Assembly: GCA_029262555.1 (NCBI GenBank)
Contig: JAJCZE010000017.1
Span: 53,160 to 117,159 of the forward strand
DNA length: 64,000 bases
Reading direction: 5' to 3'
Source of the DNA: Candidatus Babelota bacterium
Lineage (GTDB): Bacteria > Babelota > Babeliae > Babelales > Vermiphilaceae
Shown one piece after another: positions 46,599-53,480 of the stretch (position 1 is its first letter; the number at the start of each line of letters is the position of its first letter). The position numbers and the translations under genes are program-made. The notes beneath the pieces were generated by a model. The model had not been told where the DNA came from. It worked only from the letters and a program-made list of their open reading frames with translations, and made no database searches.

Positions 46599-47273
46599 AT
46601 GGCAACTTCGACTCAACTGAGAGTCAAAGAGCTTCTCAGGGAAAAAGGGTGGACAACCAAGGTTTTAGCAGAAAAAACTGGTATGTCTGAGAGTTATTTG
46701 ACACACATCAAGAATGGTACTCGCCGTTGGAACGAAGATTCTCTTCGCAAATTGGCAAACGCATTCGAACTCAGCCCGATCGAGCTTTTTGCAGAACGCC
46801 GTCAACGCACCGATAATATTGATAAAAATGTAAGTATGCCGGAGCAATCCGACGTAGAATTAAAGGTGCAGGTTGTTCCTGTGGTGGGCGAAATCCCTTC
46901 AAATCCTTCTCCGTATAATAATCAATTAATGCAAATTACTACTGGGTACAAAGATGTCTTTGTTCCTGTTTTAAATTCAAACGATAATGCGATGTTTTCT
47001 CTCTGTGTAGAGAATAATGCGATGGCTCCTTTCTTTGTAAAGGGTGATTATCTGATTATTTCTCCTGAGATTTGGACGCGATCTGGCGATGTAGCTGCCG
47101 TAGAATATGGTAACGATACGCCGGTTAAAGCTATCATGCAGGTGACGTATACTGAAGATTTCATCGTGCTTGAATCAGTAAACCACAAGCAGCCGCCTAT
47201 TGCGCTTGTTCGTGGAAAGGATCATTTCCGGATTATTGGCCGAGTGATCCATCGCCAGCAGAAGCTTGCGTAA
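46599..47273 (+). CDS. XRE-family transcriptional regulator with degenerate S24/LexA-like domain
   Basis: A 224-residue protein with an N-terminal helix-turn-helix of the XRE type (residues 6-64, with KVLAEKTGMSESYLTHIKNG) joined to a C-terminal LexA-like S24 domain (about 90-215). In active members the serine lies in a (D/G)SM-P-GD motif. Here the same site reads NAMAPFFVKGD, with Ala141 in place of serine, while Lys177 (VKAIM) is kept. Self-cleavage is therefore unlikely, although the fold and dimerisation may remain. The ATG follows AGAGGAG. Promoter and terminator isolate the gene as a single transcript. Confidence 0.85.
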   Translation: MATSTQLRVKELLREKGWTTKVLAEKTGMSESYLTHIKNGTRRWNEDSLRKLANAFELSPIELFAERRQRTDNIDKNVSMPEQSDVELKVQVVPVVGEIPSNPSPYNNQLMQITTGYKDVFVPVLNSNDNAMFSLCVENNAMAPFFVKGDYLIISPEIWTRSGDVAAVEYGNDTPVKAIMQVTYTEDFIVLESVNHKQPPIALVRGKDHFRIIGRVIHRQQKLA

Positions 47274-47288
47274 GATTTATAGAATATG

Positions 47289-47336
47289 AAAAGATGCCAA
47301 AAGGGCTGGTAAAAGCTGGCTTTTTTGGTATCTTTA
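47289..47336 (+). terminator. Terminator after the regulator
   Basis: Long imperfect hairpin between AAGATGCCAAAA and TTTTTTGGTATCTTT with the inner GGCTGG region; the T-run is within the stem. Confidence 0.6.
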
Positions 47337-47371
47337 TTTCTAGATCCCTCCATTGAGAGGGGCATACTAAA

Positions 47372-47392
47372 TAATGAGGGTGGTCCTCATTA
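47372..47392 (+). promoter_or_regulatory. Hairpin in the rpsF leader
   Basis: Inverted repeat TAATGAGG / CCTCATTA with a 5-base loop, about 36 bases before the rpsF ATG. It could be an autoregulatory site for the rpsF-rpsR operon. The CCG bulge that defines the known bS6:bS18 leader motif is not visible, so that motif is not claimed. Confidence 0.4.
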
Positions 47393-47427
47393 TAGTCACA
47401 TTACTTCCAATTAGTATGGGGTTTTTT

Positions 47428-47922
47428 ATGTCACATCGTTATGAGGTATTGATCCTCACCGTTCCTGAAGTTACTCAGGATGAGATGAAACAGCTTGAAA
47501 CTGAGCTTGATAAATTGATTGTTTCTGAAAAAGGTTCAGTAATCTCTTTTGAGCGCTGGGGAAAATACAAGCTTACGTATCCAATTCGCCACAATGAGTA
47601 TGGCGTGTATTTCCTAATCCGCTTTGAAGCGCCAGAAGCATTGACTAAAAAAGTTGATGAGCTGTTTAGAATTAAGCTCAACAATTTTGTAGTACGTCAT
47701 ATTGTTACTGCTCTTGAAGGTGAATCACTTGCGTATGAACGTCCAAAATCTTTGGAAGAAGCTCCAGAATCACGTGATATGGATAGCTTTTTGAAAAAGA
47801 ATAAAATGCAGGGACTGCTTTCTTCTGTAGATAAAAAAGAAGAAGCGCCAGGGCAAGACGTTGATATGGCAACTGTTTCTGAAGATGAATCAGTAGAATC
47901 TGAATCAGCTTCAGCTGAATAA
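47428..47922 (+). CDS. rpsF: Ribosomal protein bS6 with an acidic C-terminal extension
   Basis: Small-subunit protein that binds 16S rRNA with bS18. I chose ATG 47428 (MSHRYEVLILTVPE), behind GGGG, since this is where the family begins; an upstream ATG at 47374 would add an unrelated hydrophobic segment. The bS6 domain covers about residues 1-95, with WGKYKLTYPIRHNEYGVY typical. The last 60 residues are Ser/Glu/Asp-rich, making it 164 residues where 95-135 is common. The gene precedes rpsR, the normal pairing. Confidence 0.95.
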   Translation: MSHRYEVLILTVPEVTQDEMKQLETELDKLIVSEKGSVISFERWGKYKLTYPIRHNEYGVYFLIRFEAPEALTKKVDELFRIKLNNFVVRHIVTALEGESLAYERPKSLEEAPESRDMDSFLKKNKMQGLLSSVDKKEEAPGQDVDMATVSEDESVESESASAE

Positions 47923-47937
47923 TGGATAGGAATTACT

Positions 47938-48225
47938 ATGACTAAGAAAATTAAATTAAAAATCAGTGCTCGTTTAGTAAAAAAACGTACACGTCGTGCG
48001 TCTTCTTCATCAGCAAAGCAATGTCGTTTTTGCGGTAACCCAAACTTTGTTGCGGATATCGACTATAAAAACGCAGGCTTTTTGAGAGGCTTTTTAACTG
48101 AGCGTGGTAAAATTTTACCATCACGTATTTCTGGAAACTGTAATTTGCACCAACGTGCACTTTCTAAGCAAGTAAGAAAGTCTCGTTGTATGGCATTACT
48201 TCCATATATTGCACAGTATAGTTAA
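47938..48225 (+). CDS. rpsR: Ribosomal protein bS18
   Basis: A 95-residue small-subunit protein that pairs with bS6. The conserved core KNAGFLRGFLTERGKILPSR and the zinc-ribbon-like start CRFCGNPN (Cys pair) are visible, together with KQVRKSRCMALLPY. A 25-residue basic N-terminal stretch, slightly longer than usual, precedes the core. It lies 15 bases after rpsF. Unlike in many bacteria, rplI does not follow; truA comes next. Confidence 0.97.
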   Translation: MTKKIKLKISARLVKKRTRRASSSSAKQCRFCGNPNFVADIDYKNAGFLRGFLTERGKILPSRISGNCNLHQRALSKQVRKSRCMALLPYIAQYS

Positions 48226-48235
48226 GTATACGAGG

Positions 48236-48258
48236 CGCCCGCAGAAATGCGGGCGTTT
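48236..48258 (+). terminator. Hairpin between rpsR and truA
   Basis: Perfect 8-base stem CGCCCGCA / TGCGGGCG with a GAAA tetraloop and TTTATC after it. A good terminator hairpin with a short T-run. It ends 8 bases before the truA ATG and may also shade the truA ribosome site. Confidence 0.6.
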
Positions 48259-48263
48259 ATCTT

Positions 48264-49016
48264 ATGATGCAAAAACAATATAAACTAATCATTTCTTATG
48301 ATGGCACTGAATATGCCGGGTGGATTCAGCAGCCCAATGAGCCGTCAGTAGTGCAGACAATGCAAGATGCGTTTACGCGTGTATTTGAAAAATCAATTCG
48401 ATTGCTTGGCGCTTCTAAGACAGATGCGGGCGTGCATGCGTATGGTCAAGTTGCTGTTTTTAAAACTGATTTAAAAATAGATACTGAAAAAATGCGATGG
48501 GCCTGGAATAATGCGTTGCCTGAATCAATTATGATTCGCTCGCTTGAGCAGGATGATAGTTTTTATCCGCATGGTAATGTACTCAGAAAAACGTACCACT
48601 ACGATCTTTTTTTAGATCGGCCATTGCCATTTATATCCCGATATGGAACGCACGTTTATGGTGCAGTTGATTGGGATTTGTTTGAAAAAGCATTGCGGCT
48701 GTTTGAGGGCACGCATGATTTTAAAGCATTTTATACTGGTGATGATCGGGATGATAGCACGCGTATTATTGAAACAATATGGCTTGATCTATCTAATCCT
48801 GGTAGGTATCGAGTAGTAGTAATGGGAAAATCTTTTTTACGTCATATGGTGCGTCGTATTATTGGAGCATCGTTGGCAGTAGCCCAGCGAGATACCTTAT
48901 CGCTTGATGATATTGTGCATGCATTGCAAACAGGGCACACTAATTGCCAGCTTCCTACGGCTCCTGCTAAAGGATTGATGCTGTGGGGCATTGAGTATAC
49001 AGTTAATAGAAATTAA
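48264..49016 (+). CDS. truA: tRNA pseudouridine(38-40) synthase TruA
   Basis: A 250-residue enzyme that modifies U38-40 in the anticodon arm. The catalytic Asp54 lies in GASKTDAGVHAYGQV. Later, FLRHMVRRIIGA and the closing APAKGLMLWGI are typical. Two adjacent ATG codons at 48264 and 48267 leave the start ambiguous by one residue. It is 13 bases upstream of the GNAT gene and may share its transcript. Confidence 0.96.
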   Translation: MMQKQYKLIISYDGTEYAGWIQQPNEPSVVQTMQDAFTRVFEKSIRLLGASKTDAGVHAYGQVAVFKTDLKIDTEKMRWAWNNALPESIMIRSLEQDDSFYPHGNVLRKTYHYDLFLDRPLPFISRYGTHVYGAVDWDLFEKALRLFEGTHDFKAFYTGDDRDDSTRIIETIWLDLSNPGRYRVVVMGKSFLRHMVRRIIGASLAVAQRDTLSLDDIVHALQTGHTNCQLPTAPAKGLMLWGIEYTVNRN

Positions 49017-49029
49017 TGAGAGGTTGCTT

Positions 49030-49584
49030 ATGAAAAAAACTATAAAAAAAATAGTAGCGATTTTGCTTTTTGCGTTTGCCTTTGCCGCAGCGGGATGGTT
49101 TTTCTTTGTGCGCCAAGCAGGCCCGCAGGTAATAGAATTTGATATTGCTCGTGATGGCAAAGATATTATGGCGATTTATGATCGTGATTGGGATTGGTTG
49201 ATTCCGGGTGGGAGAGATAGCTTTTCGCCTGAATTAATGATGGCATATCGTGCTCCGATGCAAAATCCACTTTATGCAGGGCGGCTTAAAATAAAAGTAA
49301 TGCGCGATGATAATGATGCACTTATTGGATTTGTAGCATGGTATATGAAGAGTGCTGACGTTGGGGTTTTAAACTTTTTGGATGTAAATCCTGAGTATCG
49401 CGGCAAAGGGTATGCAGAAATATTATTGCGTCATGGTATGGATCAGATGATCAAAGCGGGTGCAAAAAAGTTAGAAATGGTAACCTATACGCATAATGCT
49501 CGAGCGCGAAAGTTTTATAATCGAATGGGCTGGCGCGAAAAAGGAACTGAAGGCAAACAGGTCCATTTAGAGTATTATCCGTAA
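49030..49584 (+). CDS. Membrane-anchored or exported GNAT acetyltransferase
   Basis: A 184-residue protein with a hydrophobic N-terminus (residues 8-25, IVAILLFAFAFAAAGWFF) before a GNAT domain. The acetyl-CoA loop is LDVNPEYRGKGYAEILL, and the last motif NARARKFYNRMGW is typical of Rim-like acetylases. ATG 49030 follows GAGAGG and is preferred over 48991. The positive residues KKTIKK before the anchor put the catalytic domain outside the cytoplasm, unusual because acetyl-CoA is cytosolic. Substrate unknown. Confidence 0.8.
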   Translation: MKKTIKKIVAILLFAFAFAAAGWFFFVRQAGPQVIEFDIARDGKDIMAIYDRDWDWLIPGGRDSFSPELMMAYRAPMQNPLYAGRLKIKVMRDDNDALIGFVAWYMKSADVGVLNFLDVNPEYRGKGYAEILLRHGMDQMIKAGAKKLEMVTYTHNARARKFYNRMGWREKGTEGKQVHLEYYP

Positions 49585-49613
49585 TAGTTTTTTAGTCTGT
49601 AATTTAGTATGCT

Positions 49614-49647
49614 CTCCCGTAATGAAAATCATTTTTCATCGCGGGAG
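49614..49647 (+). promoter_or_regulatory. Hairpin that encloses the ribosome site of the next gene
   Basis: CTCCCG (49614-49619) pairs with CGGGAG (49642-49647), with an inner ATGAAAA / TTTTCAT pair, giving a long near-perfect stem. The 3' arm contains GGGAG, the Shine-Dalgarno of the ATG at 49653. Followed by TTTTT, it could alternatively be a terminator for truA-GNAT. Confidence 0.6.
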
Positions 49648-49652
49648 TTTTT

Positions 49653-50573
49653 ATGCGTAAGAATTATGTACTGCTTCTTTTGTGTGCTATTTCATTTTCC
49701 AATTTTGATTGTATTGCTATGAAGAAAGATGAGTCAGGTGGAAGCGTTTCTCAATATGCATTTGCATTAGCCAGATTGGCACAAGGCGTGTTATCTACAA
49801 TGAAAGGGCCTTCAAAAGGAGTCGATATTGAAGATGCCCCAGGAGAGGTAGATCCTGCACAAAGAAAAAAAAGATTAATTGCAGGGGTGTTAGGTGCTCT
49901 TGCTCTTACGGGTGGACCAACTGGATATGCTGCATATGCAATGAGTGAAGATGCGGATAGTAGTGATCCCGTTACTTTTGATAATTTTCCTGCTTTAAAT
50001 CTTACCTTCCCTGTGCTGCCGGAGCATCCATTGCCGCCTTCTCATCCAACTCATTTGCCACGGCCTCATGGATTACATGATGTGCCGATACTGGTTGGGA
50101 GAGTACAGCAGTATGCTTCTTGTTGTATAAGGTATGCGCTCGCAGTTGATTGGGAAAGCAGATCAGTTCGAGGTTGGGAAGTTGATGATTCTTTGGATTG
50201 TCCTGTTCGTTTTCAGTACCAGCCGCAGATTGATCCGGAATTTAAGCATAACGTTCGGAGATCAATGCCATTTGAGTGTGATGTGCCTTTCAAGGTTCAT
50301 CACGTGTCGCCATTTGAATTTGTGGCGATTGTCCCAGAAACAGGGCGATCAGAAATGGTTTGTGCGAGGCATCCAAATCACGTAAATCCCGCCCATAGGA
50401 AGGCGAATAAATGTAGAACTAAAGCAGATTGTAAACGCTATTTAGCTACAGATACTGATTTGCACGGTAAACCAAAGCCATGTATAGCTGATCCCGATGC
50501 GCGAGAGCTTCAATCTTTTAATGTGACAGGGCCGATAGATGAATTAAGTCATTCTGAGGGGTCTGGAGATTAA
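49653..50573 (+). CDS. Secreted Cys-motif protein, member 1
   Basis: A 306-residue protein with signal peptide MRKNYVLLLLCAISFSNFDC, then a polar region, a hydrophobic stretch (LIAGVLGALALTGGPTGYAAYAM, about 75-97) probably membrane-embedded, a Pro-rich segment, and a cysteine-containing C-terminal domain. The last part contains MVCARHP, KCRTKADCKRYLA and KPCIADPDARELQSFNVTG. It shares the AG-rich helix and the VCxxxxxCxRY-type motif with the next gene. No function assigned. Confidence 0.7.
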   Translation: MRKNYVLLLLCAISFSNFDCIAMKKDESGGSVSQYAFALARLAQGVLSTMKGPSKGVDIEDAPGEVDPAQRKKRLIAGVLGALALTGGPTGYAAYAMSEDADSSDPVTFDNFPALNLTFPVLPEHPLPPSHPTHLPRPHGLHDVPILVGRVQQYASCCIRYALAVDWESRSVRGWEVDDSLDCPVRFQYQPQIDPEFKHNVRRSMPFECDVPFKVHHVSPFEFVAIVPETGRSEMVCARHPNHVNPAHRKANKCRTKADCKRYLATDTDLHGKPKPCIADPDARELQSFNVTGPIDELSHSEGSGD

Positions 50574-50617
50574 TGCTATCATTTAATTGTGTTCAAGATT
50601 AAAAACTGGTGGATACA

Positions 50618-51295
50618 ATGCATACATTATTATCAAAGATCATTGTGTTTTCAATTGTATTGAGCAGTAATGGCGTCTATGCTGGCGATTGCTCTGGGAG
50701 AAATGGCACAGAAATTGCAAAAAAGCGTGCACGGCAAGCAGCAGGCTGTGCGCTTGGTTTATTGATTGCAGGATTGGTGCCAGCGAGTGGGTATGCGCTT
50801 TATGAAAAGTATTCTGATTTTGGTGTAGAGCCTGATGATACTGCCGTAGTTCCTGATACCGAACTTGCAAATAGACGCGTTGTTTTGTGTGCTCAGGAAT
50901 CTCCATCTCGAGGTATGCAGGCAGTAGGGATTGCCACTTTTAATCCAAATGATAAGTGGTTTGAAGCTCAAGAAGTTGGCCAGGGGTGTTCTTATTTTTT
51001 ACAACTCTCTTCACTTGTATCGTGTAAGCCTACTACTAAATCTGCCCTGAATGGCTTTCATTGCACAGCGCCAGTTGGAATTCCAATGCTAGAGCTCATG
51101 GTAGGGGATGATTCAGGAGAGTCTGGAGAGTGTGCAGTGCGGTGCTTTAAAGGGACGCGGCATCAGCAATCAGGGCCAGATAAGCGTGGCTGGGTATGCA
51201 GATCGCAATCTCTGTGCAATCGATATATTGCACTTGCAACAGAATGCGACGTTGATCCGGATGTTTTTGATCGATTGAATTGTGTTTCTGAATAA
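50618..51295 (+). CDS. Secreted Cys-motif protein, member 2
   Basis: A 225-residue protein with signal peptide MHTLLSKIIVFSIVLSSNGVYA, then the AG-rich helix GCALGLLIAGLVPASGYALYE and a C-terminal domain ending WVCRSQSLCNRYIALATEC and FDRLNCVSE. ATG 50618 is chosen over GTG 50609; TGGTGGA precedes it. The C-terminal cysteine motif aligns by eye with members 1 and 4. Seven to nine cysteines in the mature chain suggest disulphide bonds. Confidence 0.7.
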   Translation: MHTLLSKIIVFSIVLSSNGVYAGDCSGRNGTEIAKKRARQAAGCALGLLIAGLVPASGYALYEKYSDFGVEPDDTAVVPDTELANRRVVLCAQESPSRGMQAVGIATFNPNDKWFEAQEVGQGCSYFLQLSSLVSCKPTTKSALNGFHCTAPVGIPMLELMVGDDSGESGECAVRCFKGTRHQQSGPDKRGWVCRSQSLCNRYIALATECDVDPDVFDRLNCVSE

Positions 51296-51316
51296 TCAAC
51301 AACAAAGAGGAACTGC

Positions 51317-51790
51317 ATGAATAAAGCAGGAAAATTACAATTTTTAGTATTACTATTACTTGCTACTACGATAACTCATCAAAGCATCGCGCTTGGGCGA
51401 TGGGGCAAAATTGCGGCTGCGTGCTGTGCGGTAGGGTCCGTTATTTTAGAGAGTGAACCATTTCAGAGAAGGCCAACTCTTTTTTTCGTTATAGATGTTG
51501 ATGGTGGTTCAGATGAGTATGGAAAGTGGTGCGCTGATTCGGGAAATATAACGGTATGCCTGGAGGGTGAACGGCAACCACTTTCGATAGCTGGAATAGT
51601 AAATTCTAGTTGGACAGGATGCTCTACAACAGGCGCTCGTGCATATGATTCGTATGTGGTTCCTTGTTATGCCTTGCCTACAGAACCGCCGCCTGAAGAG
51701 CCGTGGAGTGATGGTTCTGAAAATTATAAATGCACTGTTCATGCAAAACGAAAGGGTTTATTGAGATGGTTAGCAAGCAAATTTTATTAG
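51317..51790 (+). CDS. Secreted Cys-motif protein, member 3 (C-terminus divergent)
   Basis: A 157-residue protein with signal peptide to THQSIA and then LGRWGKIAAACCAVG, a start shared with the next gene. Cysteines at WCADSG, TVCLEG and SYVVPCYAL are in the mature part. The terminal domain found in the other members is missing: it ends KCTVHAKRKGLLRWLASKFY. Its 3' end overlaps the next gene by 25 bases, consistent with a deletion that truncated it. The ATG follows GAGGAACTGC. Confidence 0.65.
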   Translation: MNKAGKLQFLVLLLLATTITHQSIALGRWGKIAAACCAVGSVILESEPFQRRPTLFFVIDVDGGSDEYGKWCADSGNITVCLEGERQPLSIAGIVNSSWTGCSTTGARAYDSYVVPCYALPTEPPPEEPWSDGSENYKCTVHAKRKGLLRWLASKFY

Positions 51791-52287
51791 GGTTTTTAGT
51801 TACGATAACAATGACCAATCAGAGCATTGCGCTTGGGAGATGGAGCAAGTTGGCAGCAGCATGGTGTGCGGTGGTTGCTGCTGCGCAGGGGGCAGAGGGT
51901 GCTGCTGAAGTGTTGAATAGTTCGAATGCAGAATGCCCGCTGCCAGAAAATAGTGCTCCTGAGCTTTCAAGCTCAACCGATTTTTTTAAAGACTCGCCAC
52001 CCTTTTTCCAGGCGGTAACCTATTTTGATGGTGAAAATTGCGCAGTTCGATGCGTGGGGGAAGCTGATTGGCTTGGGCCACTTGATATGGTTTGTTATGA
52101 TGCTGTTGGGTGTTCGGGTATGTATATGCAGGGTGCGCAGGAGTGTAGAGTAAATCCAGAATATGTAGCGCAATTTGAGTGTGATATCATAAAGAATGGA
52201 AATGTAACTCTACCAGCAGGAAATGAATCACTGCCAGTAGCAAATCCTTTTGATGTAAAAAATACTCTAAAAAGGCGGCGTAAGTAG
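51766..52287 (+). CDS. Secreted Cys-motif protein, member 4
   Basis: A 173-residue protein starting MVSKQILLGFLVTITMTNQ (signal peptide) then SIALGRWSKLAAAWCAVV, nearly the same as member 3. The C-terminal domain has NCAVRCVGEADWLGP, DMVCYDAVGCSGMYMQG and ECRVNPEYVAQFEC, a good match to member 2. An earlier ATG at 51730 lies deep in member 3. The tail ends in basic LKRRRK. Confidence 0.68.
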   Translation: MVSKQILLGFLVTITMTNQSIALGRWSKLAAAWCAVVAAAQGAEGAAEVLNSSNAECPLPENSAPELSSSTDFFKDSPPFFQAVTYFDGENCAVRCVGEADWLGPLDMVCYDAVGCSGMYMQGAQECRVNPEYVAQFECDIIKNGNVTLPAGNESLPVANPFDVKNTLKRRRK

Positions 52288-52359
52288 TTGCACTTTGATC
52301 CTCCTTTTTTGTTAGGGTGATTCTCAGCTACTTATTTGTTCAAAAAAAAAGGATTAAGA

Positions 52360-52698
52360 ATGGCAGTAGAATTACATGCAAAAGGTGCAGAATTTGCGCG
52401 TGGCCTCATTCAGCAGGCACGATTTGATTTAGTAGGCGATTGGGCATCAAATCAACCAACCCCGCAAGATGGTGATGCGTATATCGCTGAGCATGGTTTT
52501 GAAAAATATGGCAACTGGTTTTTGGGCGTAAACATGGATGCAGATCCAAATACCAAAGAGCGCTATGAATTTCCTATCGGCAACTTTAAAGAAATCTTTC
52601 GTAGTGGCGTGATTGCAGCCGAGCAACGCGCTGGGCAGTATGGCCATGAAAAGATCAAAAAAGCAGCGCATGAGCTCCTTGAAATGATGCCAAAATAG
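52360..52698 (+). CDS. Conserved short cytosolic protein of unknown function
   Basis: A 112-residue protein without a signal peptide. Pattern HGFEKYGNWFLGVNMDAD and KERYEFPIGNFKEIFRSGV suggests a small alpha/beta fold that I believe occurs as a conserved hypothetical protein in other phyla. ATG 52360 follows AAAGGATTAAGA and is preferred over an ATG 24 bases upstream. It stands alone between secreted-protein genes and is followed by a terminator. Confidence 0.6.
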   Translation: MAVELHAKGAEFARGLIQQARFDLVGDWASNQPTPQDGDAYIAEHGFEKYGNWFLGVNMDADPNTKERYEFPIGNFKEIFRSGVIAAEQRAGQYGHEKIKKAAHELLEMMPK

Positions 52699-52723
52699 CC
52701 TTCAGATAGATTGAATGATAAGT

Positions 52724-52750
52724 AAAAGGCTCGAAAAATGCGGGCCTTTT
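52724..52750 (+). terminator. Terminator after the short conserved gene
   Basis: AAAAGGC / GCCTTTT with a 13-base loop; the TTTT is the tail. Confidence 0.6.
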
Positions 52751-52777
52751 GCGGTTTTTACCCCGCTTTGCTATTCT
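52749..52777 (+). promoter_or_regulatory. Candidate promoter for the 52.8 kb secreted gene
   Basis: TTGCGG (52749-52754), 17-base spacer, TATTCT (52772-52777). The -35 starts inside the preceding terminator. Confidence 0.45.
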
Positions 52778-52814
52778 AAAGAAATAATAAGTTTATAGCG
52801 ATTTGGGGGTTATG

Positions 52815-53480
52815 ATGAAGAAATTCGCACGGTTTTTACTGATAAGTGCTTTTTTGGGGACAGCGTTCCTTTTCTCTGCAGATAATAGTGCAAGTGCTGC
52901 CGCCGCAAGCGGTCCAGTAACTGTTCAACAATTGAGATTAGATTGTGAAGAGTCGGGCATGCCAGAGCAAGCGACGCAAGGCCTTTTGGCGATGCGAAAA
53001 CCTCACTCTAGTACTGGCCAAGATAAACCTTTTGATTTGAGGATGAGTAATTTGTTAGCTTTCGCTTTCAAATTACGTTCATATGTTTTTGCTCAAGCTA
53101 TTTTTGATGTATATAAAGATGATCAAATGGGTAAATATAAGGGCCACGATGATGCACAGCAAACGTGCACATTTAAACATGCTACTTTGTTTTTAAAGCC
53201 AGCAGAGGATGATACACTCGCTTATATGGACTATAACGCCATTAAGCTTCTATTGGGTAATGTGCCTTATGATCAAGACGCAAAAGATCGTATTCTTGAG
53301 CATGTTATGGATGCTAAACAGAGTAATATGAAAAAAATCGCTTATCTGTTGTTCAAGTATGGAGCTCGATCGGATCATCCATATATTCGTTCGTTACCGG
53401 AAAAAATAAGGCGGTTTAAAATTGAATCTGCAAAAAGAAAAAAAATTGGATATCCACGACGAAGAATGTTTTTAATATAA
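52815..53480 (+). CDS. Secreted protein of unknown function
   Basis: A 221-residue protein with signal peptide MKKFARFLLISAFLGTAFLFSA, then an Ala/Ser-rich linker and a mostly helical domain with LLAMRKPHSSTG, AFKLRSYVFAQAIFDVYK and IRSLPEKIRRFKIESAKRKK. The C-terminal third, with KIAYLLFKYGARSDHPYI, resembles a lone ankyrin-type repeat (LLxxGAxxxHP), but too few copies are visible to claim one. ATG 52815 has GGGGG at 52805; 52812 is an alternative. The stop adjoins gpmI's stop on the opposite strand. Confidence 0.65.
   Translation: MKKFARFLLISAFLGTAFLFSADNSASAAAASGPVTVQQLRLDCEESGMPEQATQGLLAMRKPHSSTGQDKPFDLRMSNLLAFAFKLRSYVFAQAIFDVYKDDQMGKYKGHDDAQQTCTFKHATLFLKPAEDDTLAYMDYNAIKLLLGNVPYDQDAKDRILEHVMDAKQSNMKKIAYLLFKYGARSDHPYIRSLPEKIRRFKIESAKRKKIGYPRRRMFLI

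Noticed and set aside
47372..47392. Known bS6:bS18 leader RNA motif
   Set aside because: A hairpin is present, but the CCG bulge that defines the motif is not visible.
47374..47427. Signal-peptide-like upstream extension of rpsF
   Set aside because: The bS6 family starts at MSHRYE; the extension overlaps a leader hairpin, and GGGG precedes ATG 47428. I did not count bS6 as exported.
52815..53480. Ankyrin repeat protein at 52.8 kb
   Set aside because: Only one LLxxGA-like turn is visible, too little to claim a repeat array.
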